Assembly: GCF_000373245.1 (NCBI RefSeq) | Contig: NZ_KB890750.1 | Location: 548,692 to 612,691, forward strand | From: Echinicola pacifica DSM 19836 | GTDB lineage: Bacteria; Bacteroidota; Bacteroidia; Cytophagales; Cyclobacteriaceae | Direction of reading: 5' to 3' | Length of the DNA: 64,000 nt | Part shown: in pieces, positions 47,495-56,606 of the stretch | Position numbering within the stretch: the first letter of the stretch is position 1 | Layout: every line of letters begins with the position of its first letter | The notes under the pieces: generated by a model | What the model was told of the DNA's origin: nothing | Databases searched by the model: none | Seen by the model: only the letters and a program-made list of their open reading frames with translations | Program-made: the position numbers and the translations under genes

Positions 47495-48460
47495 TCACAC
47501 CACTTCCCAAAGGCTGTCGGTAAAATAATGCTCACCATCCTCAAAATGACGGGAAATTTTAAAGCCAGCTTTTTCAGCTAGCTGCTCTAGTTCTTCATGG
47601 TTATATTTTTTGGACACCTCAGTATGGATGGCCTCAGACTTCTTAAACCTAACCTCCATATCCAAAGCAGGGATCTGCACCATCTGGTCCTCCATGCTAA
47701 TAAGATAGCTTCTACACTCTCCAGACACCGGATCATAGGTAGGCCAATGCTTAAATTGGTCCACCTTAAAATCCGCGCCAAAGACCTTATTTATTCTCTC
47801 TAACACATTTAAATTAAAGGCTTTGGTTACTCCAGTAGCATCATTATAGGCATCCAGGATAATTTTCGGATCCTTTTTAAGATCAAAACCAATCAATAAA
47901 AGATCTCCAGGATTTAGGGAAGAGGCTACTTGTTTGAGTAATACTACCGCATCTTTTTCTGGGAAATTACCAATATTGCCCCCCAAAAAAAGCATGAGGT
48001 TTCTTGCTCCATTCTTCCATACGCAGTCTTTTAGCGCATTCACATAGGTGCTGGCCACGGGCCTCACCTCGATATCCTTAAAGTTGGACAACAGGTCATG
48101 CTCCAAATGCCTAAGCACCGAGGAGGAGATATCTATCGGGAAATAACGAAATGGAAAGGATTGCTTAGCAAGGTATTTAATGAGAATTTTTGTTTTTAGA
48201 CCATCTCCAGCCCCTAGCTCCACCATATTAAATTTCTCCCCAGTCTCGATCAGGGATCCTAGCATGGCGGAAGTATGCTCTGTCAAAACGGAAAATTCCT
48301 TCCGAGTAAGATAATATTCAGGGAGATTCATGATGTCCTGGAATAGTTTATCCCCAATTTCGTCATAGAAATATTTGGAAGAAATCCATTTCTGTGAAGC
48401 TCCAAGCCCAGCTTTGATATCATGGGCAAACTCTGTATCTAGTTTAAATGCGTATTCCAT
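47495..48460 (-). CDS. egtD: L-histidine N-alpha-methyltransferase EgtD
   Basis: 321 residues. EgtD trimethylates histidine to hercynine with three SAM, the first committed step to ergothioneine. Motifs: LPEYYLTRKEFSVL at the N-terminus, the SAM loop VELGAGDGLKTKIL, RYFPIDISSSVL, and FLGGNIGNFPEKDA, plus the C-terminal HTEVSKKYNHEELEQLAEKAGF. Full length. It starts 15 bases after egtB, so the pair forms one operon. No egtA, egtC or egtE is present in the window. Confidence 0.94.
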   Translation of the reverse strand: MEYAFKLDTEFAHDIKAGLGASQKWISSKYFYDEIGDKLFQDIMNLPEYYLTRKEFSVLTEHTSAMLGSLIETGEKFNMVELGAGDGLKTKILIKYLAKQSFPFRYFPIDISSSVLRHLEHDLLSNFKDIEVRPVASTYVNALKDCVWKNGARNLMLFLGGNIGNFPEKDAVVLLKQVASSLNPGDLLLIGFDLKKDPKIILDAYNDATGVTKAFNLNVLERINKVFGADFKVDQFKHWPTYDPVSGECRSYLISMEDQMVQIPALDMEVRFKKSEAIHTEVSKKYNHEELEQLAEKAGFKISRHFEDGEHYFTDSLWEVV

Positions 48461-48475
48461 ATCCTTAAAGCGCTA

Positions 48476-49618
48476 TTATTTTTTACAAAGTCTAATTCCA
48501 GTAAACTGCCATCTATAGTGAGGGTGGAAAAAATTCCTATAAGTCGCTCGACTATGTCCCGGGGAAGTAGCTATTGAACTCCCACGCAGGACCATTTGAT
48601 TGACCATAAACTTGCCATTATACTCGCCTATAGCTCCTGGAGCCTTGGCAAAACCCGGATAAGGCAAATAGGCTGAATTGGTCCATTCCCAACGATTCCC
48701 CCAGTCAAATTTCTCTGCGGCGGTTTCCCATTCAGCTTCTGTCGGAAGCCTTAGGTTCATCCATTCAGCATAGGCAGCCGCTTCATAGAAAGAGACATGG
48801 GCGACAGGAGCGTCAAGATCAATTTCTTTCATACCATCCAAGGTATAATAAAACCAGCTTCCCTCCTTCTGCTCCCAATAATCCGGACACTTTATGCCTT
48901 CCGCTTCCACCCAGGTCCAGCCGTCAGAATGCCAATATTGAGGATCAGCATAGCCTCCATGATTTATAAATTCCAAGTATTCTCCATTGGTCACCAGCTG
49001 GCTGGCGATGGAATATTCTTGCAGATACACCTTGTGTTTTGTCGCTTCATTGTCAAAGGAAAACCCATCACCTTCGAAGCCTATTTCATATATCCCTTCA
49101 GCAATATCTAACCATTCTGAAGGATTTTGGCCAGGATATTCATTAATTTCCATCACTGAGGGCCGCAGCGGGTTGAAGGAAAGATTATATTTCAAGTCAG
49201 TAAGCATAAGCTCCTGATGCTGCTGCTCATGATTAAGACCTAGGACAACCGTATCGATCATTTCAGAAACGGTACTTTCCTGAAGCAAGGCATACATCTG
49301 TTTATCGACAAAAGACCGATAAGCTAAGATTTCTTTGACGGTGGGTCGGGTCATAAGTCCACGTTGGTTTCGGGCGGTTCTTTCCCCTACCGCATTATAA
49401 TAACTGTTGAATAAGAAGCTAAAATCAGCATGATATTCCTGGTAATTTTCCTTGAACTTTTTGAGTATAAAAGTCTCAAAAAACCATGTGGTATGTGCCA
49501 AATGCCATTTCGCTGGGCTCACATGCTCGGCCGCCTGAATAACATAATCCTCTGGATCCAGATCTGCACAAAGCGATACACTTCGCTCCCTAATTTCCTT
49601 ATACTGGTTAAAAATCAT
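48476..49618 (-). CDS. egtB: Ergothioneine synthase EgtB (sulfoxide synthase type)
   Basis: 380 residues from ATG at 49618; the earlier frame uses TTG. DinB-like N-domain with iron ligands H42 (HLAHTTWFFE), H130 and H134 (LNHEQQHQE), the HX3HXE-type site that matches mycobacterial EgtB; then an FGE-sulfatase C-domain with VTNGEYLEFINHGGY, AHVSFYEAAAYAEWMNLRLPTEAEWE, GNRWEWTNS, and the ending GFRLC-like FTGIRLCKK. It couples hercynine to a thiol using O2. With no egtA (gamma-Glu-Cys ligase) or egtC here, it may use cysteine directly; that is inference. Confidence 0.93.
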   Translation of the reverse strand: MIFNQYKEIRERSVSLCADLDPEDYVIQAAEHVSPAKWHLAHTTWFFETFILKKFKENYQEYHADFSFLFNSYYNAVGERTARNQRGLMTRPTVKEILAYRSFVDKQMYALLQESTVSEMIDTVVLGLNHEQQHQELMLTDLKYNLSFNPLRPSVMEINEYPGQNPSEWLDIAEGIYEIGFEGDGFSFDNEATKHKVYLQEYSIASQLVTNGEYLEFINHGGYADPQYWHSDGWTWVEAEGIKCPDYWEQKEGSWFYYTLDGMKEIDLDAPVAHVSFYEAAAYAEWMNLRLPTEAEWETAAEKFDWGNRWEWTNSAYLPYPGFAKAPGAIGEYNGKFMVNQMVLRGSSIATSPGHSRATYRNFFHPHYRWQFTGIRLCKK

Positions 49619-50074
49619 AGTTGCTTGAAATAACAATAATAATGCCTAAAGCACGAATATTTATGTAGGTGCGATCAGCTAAACATTATAATAGACTCAA
49701 AATATCATGCATAATTTACATTGGCAAACAATTTTAAGTAATTAGCAAATGGAGACCCACCTGGCTTATAATTGGATGTGATAAAGTGAATCCACGCTAA
49801 GTCCATTTTGACCTGCACAAGATTTGGGAATATTAAATTTAAACCTGAAAAAGAAGTAAATGTTTACTGAGCCGGGAAATCAGTATCAAAGCTTCATTAA
49901 TCAAAATAATATCACAAAACCATCAAAAAAACAACATACAACACCTAAAAACCACAAGCCATCCATTAGCAGAACACTTCGATCAGCAGGCTAATGGATG
50001 CTTAGGAGCTTCTGTCAGTAGCAAATAAGACAAAAAGGAGGATGGATTATACCCCCTTAATAGTCTGGATAAGC
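49619..50074. other. Intergenic region upstream of egtB
   Basis: 456 bases. Near the right end, CATCCATTAGC (49960-49970) and GCTAATGGATG (49990-50000) form an 11-bp inverted repeat with a 19-base loop; no T-run follows, so it is not a standard terminator. Otherwise nothing recognisable. Confidence 0.5.
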
Positions 50075-51019
50075 TTATATTTTTACTTTCCCAATATGTA
50101 TCAGTGCATCTCCAGCATTGACCACGGGGGAATTATTAAGGCCCACGATGTATCCATTTGCATTGCTTTTTACGGGTACTTTTACTTGCCCATAAGGGTC
50201 GGATATCTTGGCTAAGATCTGGCCTCTTTTCACCTGGTCTCCCGGTAATACGGCTGGCGTAAAGATACCGGAAACCCTGGCTCGGGTCCAGGCACTTTCC
50301 ACGATGGTGATCGACTCCTGCGGTTCGACCATGCCTTCACAGATTCCCAAATGCACCAATAATCTACGAGTCCCATCAATGGCTTCTTCGATGGAATGCC
50401 CATCTAGCCGCATGGATTCCCCACCTTCATAGACTAGAATATGCTTATCTGATTTATAAGCCTCTTTTCGGAAGGATCTATCGATATGTGGAGAGTGGAT
50501 AATAAAGCGACTTCCAAAAGCCTTGGCTATTTCAAGCCCAACTTTATCTTTAAAATCGACTCTTATCTGAGGATAATTGGCCAACATGCGCCCACCAGTA
50601 TGGATATCAATTCCATAATCTATCAGGGGAATGATTTGTGTGGTAATAATTTGAGCAATTTGACTCGCCAGGGAGCCTTTATTATTCCCCGGAAAACTTC
50701 GATTTAGGTCTCTTCCATCGGGAAAAGTTCGGCTATTGCTCAGGAATCCATACACATTGACTAGGGGAATATATATGATGGTCCCGCGAACTGGAGTAAA
50801 CATATTTTCCTCCAACATCCTTTTTACCGCAACCACTCCATTGATTTCATCACCATGCACACCACCGCTAATCAGCACTACAGGTCCATCTTCCTTGGCT
50901 CTGTGGATAAACACAGGCAGGTCGATCAAGGTATGAGTAGGCAATCGTGCAATGGCGATATCGATATTGAGGGATTGTCCTGGGCGAACTTTCACGCCAT
51001 TTATGACCATCTCTTTCAT
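50075..51019 (-). CDS. Succinylglutamate desuccinylase/aspartoacylase-family zinc deacylase
   Basis: 314 residues of the M14-related AstE/AspA family. Zinc ligands are expected in ISGGVHGDEINGVVAV (H-x-x-E) and a later His; DIHTGGRMLANYPQIRVDF and VYEGGESMRLD complete the core. The C-terminal 80 residues form a beta-rich biotinyl-like domain (FTPAVLPGDQVKRGQILAKI, YIVGLNNSPVVNAGDALIHIG). It hydrolyses N-acyl amino-acid or related amide bonds in the cytosol. In other bacteria some family members sit beside rimK; none is here. Met1 or Met4 start. Confidence 0.88.
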   Translation of the reverse strand: MKEMVINGVKVRPGQSLNIDIAIARLPTHTLIDLPVFIHRAKEDGPVVLISGGVHGDEINGVVAVKRMLEENMFTPVRGTIIYIPLVNVYGFLSNSRTFPDGRDLNRSFPGNNKGSLASQIAQIITTQIIPLIDYGIDIHTGGRMLANYPQIRVDFKDKVGLEIAKAFGSRFIIHSPHIDRSFRKEAYKSDKHILVYEGGESMRLDGHSIEEAIDGTRRLLVHLGICEGMVEPQESITIVESAWTRARVSGIFTPAVLPGDQVKRGQILAKISDPYGQVKVPVKSNANGYIVGLNNSPVVNAGDALIHIGKVKI

Positions 51020-51160
51020 TTATTCCGTTGTTTTGTTTAAATAATAGTTTTCAATTCATCAAATTTCTTCCTTATTTCGCAACTATAAGTTGTAGGATTT
51101 ACAACTAATCCAAGCACCAAAGAAAGGGAGATGAATCCTTCATCTTACGCATTTGCATCC

Positions 51161-52180
51161 ATGAATATACAAGAAAACATTTCTTTAAAGCCTTATAATA
51201 CCTTTCAAATCGATAAATCGGCTAAATTATTTGTGGAAGCGAGAACACCTGAGGAGGTTATAAAAGCACTTCAAATCGCTAAAAACAATGAAAGTCCGGT
51301 TTTTATCCTAGGAGGTGGGAGTAATATTCTCCTGACCAAGGATGTGCAAGCCATGGTCATCAAGGTAACTATCAAAGGAATTGAAGTTACGGATGAGACC
51401 GATGATCATATATGGGTCAAGGTGGGTGCAGGAGAAGTATGGCATGACTTCGTATTACATGCCATAACGAACAACTGGGCAGGAATCGAAAATCTATCCC
51501 TTATCCCGGGCACGGTGGGAGCCTCTCCCCTCCAAAACATCGGGGCCTATGGCGTAGAGATAAAGGATGTATTCGAGCAGCTTAGCGCTATCAATCGACA
51601 TACTTTAGAGGAAGAGGTATTTACTGGGGAGCAATGTCATTTTGGCTATCGCGAGAGCATTTTCAAAAACGACCTAAAAGACCAGTATGTCATCACTTCA
51701 GTAAGCTATAAACTCACCAAAAAGCCTCAATTTAAAGTGAGCTATGGAGCGATCCAGCAGACGCTGGAAAGTCGAGGCATTCAGTCAGGGGATTTCACCA
51801 TCAAAGCCATTAGCGATGCGGTGATAGCGATTCGCCAAAGTAAACTCCCTGATCCTAAGGTTATCGGCAATGCAGGAAGCTTTTTTAAAAACCCTGTGTT
51901 AAGCGCCGACCAATTTAAGCAACTGCAGGACGCATACCCTGATGTGCCTGGATATCCCCAGACCGATGGGGTCAAAATCCCTGCGGCATGGCTCATTGAA
52001 CAAGCAGGATGGAAAGGCCGGACCTTTGGGGAAATTGGGGTACATAAAAATCAGCCTTTGGTACTGGTAAACTATGGCGATGGAGATGGGCTAGCCATCA
52101 AGACCTTGGCAGAAAATATACAGTCCGATATTTCAAGTAAATTTGGAATAAACCTGTTCCCCGAAGTAAACTTCATTTGA
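51161..52180 (+). CDS. murB: UDP-N-acetylmuramate dehydrogenase MurB
   Basis: 339 residues from the ATG at 51161 (another in-frame ATG at 51131 would add ten non-conserved residues). FAD-dependent reduction of UDP-GlcNAc-enolpyruvate to UDP-MurNAc, a cytosolic step of peptidoglycan synthesis. Motifs: LKPYNTFQIDKSAK, PVFILGGGSNILLTKD, IENLSLIPGTVGASPLQNIGAYG, FGYRESIFKN, GNAGSFFKNPVL with the catalytic Ser, and the C-terminal Glu region NLFPEVNFI. Type I (E. coli-like) form. Confidence 0.95.
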   Translation: MNIQENISLKPYNTFQIDKSAKLFVEARTPEEVIKALQIAKNNESPVFILGGGSNILLTKDVQAMVIKVTIKGIEVTDETDDHIWVKVGAGEVWHDFVLHAITNNWAGIENLSLIPGTVGASPLQNIGAYGVEIKDVFEQLSAINRHTLEEEVFTGEQCHFGYRESIFKNDLKDQYVITSVSYKLTKKPQFKVSYGAIQQTLESRGIQSGDFTIKAISDAVIAIRQSKLPDPKVIGNAGSFFKNPVLSADQFKQLQDAYPDVPGYPQTDGVKIPAAWLIEQAGWKGRTFGEIGVHKNQPLVLVNYGDGDGLAIKTLAENIQSDISSKFGINLFPEVNFI

Positions 52181-52184
52181 TGCG

Positions 52185-52232
52185 ATCTTCCATTTCAAAA
52201 CCACACCTATCTTCCATTTCAAAACCACACCT
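52185..52232. repeat. 24-bp tandem duplication after murB
   Basis: The unit ATCTTCCATTTCAAAACCAC plus ACCT occurs twice head to tail without mismatch (52185-52208 and 52209-52232). Copy number two. Confidence 0.95.
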
Positions 52233-52273
52233 ATATATAAGGTATAAAAAATAGCGCTAAAGAGGAGCCATAT

Positions 52274-52309
52274 AAAAAAAGCACACTATATATACAGTGT
52301 GCTTTTTTT
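52274..52309. terminator. Bidirectional terminator, murB / dCMP deaminase
   Basis: AAAAAAAGCACACT (52274-52287) pairs with AGTGTGCTTTTTTT (52296-52309). Poly-A and poly-T flanks serve both convergent genes. Confidence 0.93.
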
Positions 52310-52385
52310 AAGTTTTATGGACTGATTTACGCAAAATCGATTTGTGATGAAATTTAATTCTATACTATATATATAATGTATAGTT

Positions 52386-52868
52386 TCAGATCAGAGCATC
52401 ATCGAAGGAAATTTCTTTTTGATACTTCTCCACCATAACTCCAAATCTGTCCAGGAAGTCCACGCCTTCATCGAATGGCAGACCTTTGTATTCGGCGTAG
52501 GAATACATATAGATAACCTTGGAGACGCCCATGCTATAGATTATCCTGGCACAGGCAAGGCAAGGAGCAAGAGTCACATAGAGGGTAGAGCCTTCTACGG
52601 AGGCATTATTCTTTACGGCATATAATATTGCATTTTGTTCTGCATGAAGTGCCAAAGAACAGCTACCTTTACTATCTCTACTACAGCCAGTTTCTGGAAA
52701 CTCCTCATCACAATTATGAGTTCCGGGAGGGGGACCATTATAGCCTATGGATATTATTCGAGTTTCTTTGGTCAATACTGCTCCTACATGCTTTTTGATA
52801 CAATGAGAGCGTTTGGCAAGATTTATTGCCAATTCCATAAAAATATCATCAAAGTCTGGTCTTTCCAT
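52386..52868 (-). CDS. dCMP / cytidine-type deoxycytidylate deaminase
   Basis: 160 residues from ATG at 52868, where the family starts (MERPDFDDIFMELAINLAKRS). Zinc site LALHAEQNAILYA (H-A-E) and TLYVTLAPCLACARII (P-C-x-x-C). KHVGAVLTKETRIISIGYNGPPPG is the standard N-motif and an extra Cys/His loop (HNCDEEFPETGCSR) is typical of dCMP deaminases. It converts dCMP to dUMP for dTTP synthesis. ComEB-like. Monocistronic. Confidence 0.93.
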   Translation of the reverse strand: MERPDFDDIFMELAINLAKRSHCIKKHVGAVLTKETRIISIGYNGPPPGTHNCDEEFPETGCSRDSKGSCSLALHAEQNAILYAVKNNASVEGSTLYVTLAPCLACARIIYSMGVSKVIYMYSYAEYKGLPFDEGVDFLDRFGVMVEKYQKEISFDDALI

Positions 52869-53044
52869 TATCATATCGTGTTTCCGGCTATAAATGTACA
52901 TAAGAAAACAGAGCACCTTAAGAAAAAGGGGTAAAAATGTAGTTTTAAGGCCTATTCTAGGTCAAATATGAAATGCAATAAAATGCGTTCAAAAAGAGCC
53001 CAGAAGCAATCTTCAACTTTTTTATGTATATAAACTTCATTTTT

Positions 53045-53077
53045 TTTGATTTAAAATTGTTTAATAGGATATTTTTT
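53045..53077 (+). promoter_or_regulatory. Possible promoter of the exopolysaccharide operon
   Basis: TTTG at 53045-53048, 21 bases, then TATTTTTT at 53070-53077 (one mismatch to TAnnTTTG), about 60 bases before the first eps gene. Confidence 0.35.
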
Positions 53078-53138
53078 TTTTACCTTTAAGCATTGATAAC
53101 GGAACAGACTTTTATTGATTTTATCCAACCTAAACACA

Positions 53139-53960
53139 ATGAAACATTTACGCACTTGTACAATTTTCTGCATTATGTCATGGCTTTCTTTCAGCTGTAT
53201 ATCCAACAAGAAGTTGATATACATGCAGGAGCAAGATTCTGACGAGTTAGTAGCGACCGCAGGAGAGCTAAAAGTACACCAATATGTAGATTACACTCTC
53301 CAATTGAATGATGTCTTGGATGTGAACATCAGGACTACTAGTGAAGAGCTGAATTTATTATTCAGTGATTCTGACAAAAACAGCTCCAGCAGTGTAATGC
53401 GAGGAGGAATGGCTGATGGAGGTGATATATATTATATGACAGGCTATACAGTAGATGACGGTGGATATATCGAACTTCCTGTGATAGGAGAAGTAAAAGT
53501 GGTAGGCCTTACCATCGACGAAGTAAAAGTCCTGGTTGAAAAAGAGGTTGAAAATTATGTAAACTCTACATCAGATTATTTTGTAAGAGTTAGGCTTGGT
53601 GGACTACGATATAGTGCATTGGGAGAATTTAACAGACCTGGCAAATACACAATTCTACAAAATCGGGTGACGATTTTTGAAGCTATTGCTAATGCAGGTG
53701 AAATGAATATCGTGGCTAACCGTCATGAGGTAACAGTAGTAAGACAGTATCCGGAAGGTTCTAGAGTATTCAAAGTAAATCTTTTGGATGAGAAAATCAT
53801 GGAATCAGATATCTACTTTTTACGCCCAAATGATCTCATTTATGCGGCCCCTATGAAAGTAAGAGAGCTAGGAACTGGAGCAACCTTCATACAGACCTTC
53901 CAGTTGTTAGTTACTACCTTGACCTTAGGAGTCCTTATTTACAACGCCTCCAATAATTAA
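53139..53960 (+). CDS. Polysaccharide export outer-membrane lipoprotein (Wza/BexD type)
   Basis: 273 residues from ATG at 53139. Lipoprotein signal with lipobox SFSC (Cys20). A Poly_export domain follows (YTLQLNDVLDVNIRT, GGYIELPVIGEVKVVGLTIDEVKVLVE) and an SLBB segment (GLRYSALGEFNRPGKYTI, TIFEAIANAGEMN). It ends with a hydrophobic helix (FQLLVTTLTLGVLIYNA), as in Bacteroidota Wza homologues. It forms the export channel for capsule or exopolysaccharide with the Wzc-type kinase encoded 15 bases downstream. Confidence 0.93.
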   Translation: MKHLRTCTIFCIMSWLSFSCISNKKLIYMQEQDSDELVATAGELKVHQYVDYTLQLNDVLDVNIRTTSEELNLLFSDSDKNSSSSVMRGGMADGGDIYYMTGYTVDDGGYIELPVIGEVKVVGLTIDEVKVLVEKEVENYVNSTSDYFVRVRLGGLRYSALGEFNRPGKYTILQNRVTIFEAIANAGEMNIVANRHEVTVVRQYPEGSRVFKVNLLDEKIMESDIYFLRPNDLIYAAPMKVRELGTGATFIQTFQLLVTTLTLGVLIYNASNN

Positions 53961-53975
53961 TTAAAGACTTTAGAA

Positions 53976-56393
53976 ATGAGCAACAACGAATTTGAACACT
54001 ACAAGGAAGACAGCTCCGACAGCTACGACTTTAAAGAGCTGATTTTCAAATACATTAAATTTTGGCCCTACCTGTTATTATCGATTTTAGTATTTGGGGT
54101 GGCTGCCTATTTTTACAATCTAAGTCAACCTTATGAATATAAGGTGGAGAGTAAACTTGTAATTGAACATGATGATTCAGGGAATATACTAAACCTGACT
54201 GATCTACCTCAGACGATGAATAAGCCATTAGTTAACAAAATGGCAAACGAAGGTCACCGAATTAAGTCCAGGTCTTTAGCTAATACTGTCTTGGATAAAC
54301 TTAATCTCGAAGTAGAATACTACGAGCCAGGGGCATTCAAGGATATCGAGCTTTATAATAGCAGTCCTGTAAAGGTAGAAGTAGATTGGGATCACGCTCA
54401 AATTACTGAAAACTATTTTGAGATAAATTGGAAGGATGATCAGACCTATACTTTGTCTTTTATAGATGAAGAATATACTATGTATAGTCCTGAAACTACT
54501 AAGCTTAACCCTATCGAATTGCCAAATTACAGGGACAAAGCCTATAAGTTTGGTCAGTGGGTTGAAAATCCATATGGAAAATTCAGGATAACTGCAGAGG
54601 ATATCCAGAGTCCAGGGGAATTAAAAATAATTATCAGAAATAGAGCGAGCTTAATCAGTCAGTACACTTCTGATAATCTAGCCATTACTCCTGTAGATGC
54701 GATAAGCTCTATCTTAAATATTTCATTGACTACTACAGTTCCAAATAAAGGAACTGATTATCTCAACACTTTGCTTGCAACATTTCTTGATGAGATGCTG
54801 GCAGAGAAAAATGCTCAGGCGAGAAAAACGGTTGATTTTATAGATAGACAAATATCTGGCGTTTCTGATACCCTATCAATAATTGAGAGTAAACTTCAAG
54901 AGTTTAGAAGTAAAAATAAAACTTATGATATTGGTAGTGAGGGGAGCTCAATTTTCACCAACATCTCTAATTTGGAGACCCAATTATCACAGGAGCAATT
55001 CAAGAACGAGTACTATAAGAACCTTAAGGTTTATGTAGGATCAGAAGACTATAATGATATTGTTCTTCCTTCAGGAATAGGAATTGAAGATGCAGTTTTA
55101 AATCGATTAATAGAAGATTTAATATTGCTCCAAGCAGAAAGATCCCAATACTTAGCCACTCAAACTGCTTCTTCCCCAAGGGTTAAGGAAGTTAGTAAGA
55201 AGATTGGCGACTTGAATAAGTCTATCAATGAAGTATTATCTAATACAATCGATAATTCCGACAGAACTTTAGCAAATCTTAAGAAGAGACTAGGCTCTCT
55301 TGAAACTGATTTCAGAAAACTGCCTAGCACGGAGCAAGATCTCCTTAGAATTCAGAGGTCATTTACTCTTAATGAGAATATCTATACCTTCTTAATGCAA
55401 CGTAGAGCTGAAGCAGCCATTTCTATGGTCTCCACTAGCCCGCCGGATAAGATTATGGAGGAGGCAATCCCTAATTACCTTCCCCTTAAGCTAAAACCGC
55501 TTACCAACTATATCGTAGCAGTGGCTTTAGGTTTTATTCTACCCTTAATCATTATTAGTATAATAATTTTCTCTAATAATAAGGTTAAAAATAAAAAAGA
55601 ACTAGAATCGAAACTAAACAATCCAGTTCTAACATCCATTGGCCACAATAGAACTAAGAAAAATTTAATTGTAGTAAGCAAGAACAAATCAGCGATTGCG
55701 GAGGCATTTAGAGCGCTTAGAACTAACCTTACGTTCATTGTACCGAAAGAAGAAAAAATCACTATAGCTGTAACTTCTACGATCGCAGGAGAAGGTAAAT
55801 CCTTCACTTCTATGAACTTAGCATCAGCCTATGCTATTAGTGAAAAGAGAACTGTGCTTGTAGGCTGTGATCTTCATAAGCCGAAATTGTATGACGATTT
55901 CAAATTAACCAATGCGGTAGGCTTGAGCACCTACTTGAGCCGCCAGGTAAATGATTTGAATGCGATCATTCAGAAAAGCAGCTATCCTAACCTGGATCTC
56001 ATCGCTGCTGGACCTACTCCTCCAAACCCTGCAGAGCTTTTGATTAGTGATCGCTTTGAGGAATTGATTGAGAAATTGAAGGATAATTACGATGTCATTA
56101 TCTTTGATACACCTCCGATTGGGCTTACAAGTGAGACCCTATCGATCTTGAAGTTGGCAAAAGTTACCCTTTGTGTAGTACGTCACAATTACAGTAAGTT
56201 ATCCTTTATTGAGGACATCAACTACCTCAAAGAAGGCAAAGGCTTCAAAAACGTCTATACCGTATTTAATGATGTGCCTTCCAAGGACCTGAATTATGGA
56301 GGCTATGGCTATGGCTATTATTCTGATGACAAAGCCAAAGGCGGCGTAATCAGCAAGCTGTTCAAAGGTGGTCGAGGCCAGGCAGCAGTCTAA
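53976..56393 (+). CDS. Wzc-type polysaccharide co-polymerase and tyrosine autokinase
   Basis: 805 residues. N-terminal Wzz segment with membrane helix near 30-50 (YLLLSILVFGVAAYFY), a long periplasmic coiled-coil region to about 500, second helix (IVAVALGFILPLIIISIIIF), then a cytosolic BY-kinase: Walker A at about 600-610 (STIAGEGKSFTSM), Walker A' VLVGCDLHKP, Walker B DVIIFDTPP. The C-terminus carries a Tyr/Gly cluster (YGGYGYGYY at about 775) as expected for autophosphorylation. It controls chain length and export. Operon with the export lipoprotein. Confidence 0.94.
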   Translation: MSNNEFEHYKEDSSDSYDFKELIFKYIKFWPYLLLSILVFGVAAYFYNLSQPYEYKVESKLVIEHDDSGNILNLTDLPQTMNKPLVNKMANEGHRIKSRSLANTVLDKLNLEVEYYEPGAFKDIELYNSSPVKVEVDWDHAQITENYFEINWKDDQTYTLSFIDEEYTMYSPETTKLNPIELPNYRDKAYKFGQWVENPYGKFRITAEDIQSPGELKIIIRNRASLISQYTSDNLAITPVDAISSILNISLTTTVPNKGTDYLNTLLATFLDEMLAEKNAQARKTVDFIDRQISGVSDTLSIIESKLQEFRSKNKTYDIGSEGSSIFTNISNLETQLSQEQFKNEYYKNLKVYVGSEDYNDIVLPSGIGIEDAVLNRLIEDLILLQAERSQYLATQTASSPRVKEVSKKIGDLNKSINEVLSNTIDNSDRTLANLKKRLGSLETDFRKLPSTEQDLLRIQRSFTLNENIYTFLMQRRAEAAISMVSTSPPDKIMEEAIPNYLPLKLKPLTNYIVAVALGFILPLIIISIIIFSNNKVKNKKELESKLNNPVLTSIGHNRTKKNLIVVSKNKSAIAEAFRALRTNLTFIVPKEEKITIAVTSTIAGEGKSFTSMNLASAYAISEKRTVLVGCDLHKPKLYDDFKLTNAVGLSTYLSRQVNDLNAIIQKSSYPNLDLIAAGPTPPNPAELLISDRFEELIEKLKDNYDVIIFDTPPIGLTSETLSILKLAKVTLCVVRHNYSKLSFIEDINYLKEGKGFKNVYTVFNDVPSKDLNYGGYGYGYYSDDKAKGGVISKLFKGGRGQAAV

Positions 56394-56462
56394 ACACCTC
56401 AATGGAATCACCAATCTTTTTTGCTTAGTCAATTGACCCTACCCCAAATACCTAAACCAATT

Positions 56463-56494
56463 CATCCACCAGTTTTATATAGAACTGGTGGATG
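56463..56494 (+). promoter_or_regulatory. Intercistronic hairpin between wzc-type gene and glycosyltransferase
   Basis: CATCCACCAGTT (56463-56474) pairs perfectly with AACTGGTGGATG (56483-56494). No T-run follows, so it may be an RNA-processing or attenuation element rather than a terminator. It separates export genes from the sugar-assembly genes. Confidence 0.6.
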
Positions 56495-56606
56495 GATCCT
56501 AAATATATGGATGATAAGTTTCTGCCTTGGGACTGACGGGGCGAAGCTGTATTCAGACGGAATTGATTGCAAGTAATTTTTAATAAAACCAACAGACGGA
56601 ATAGCA

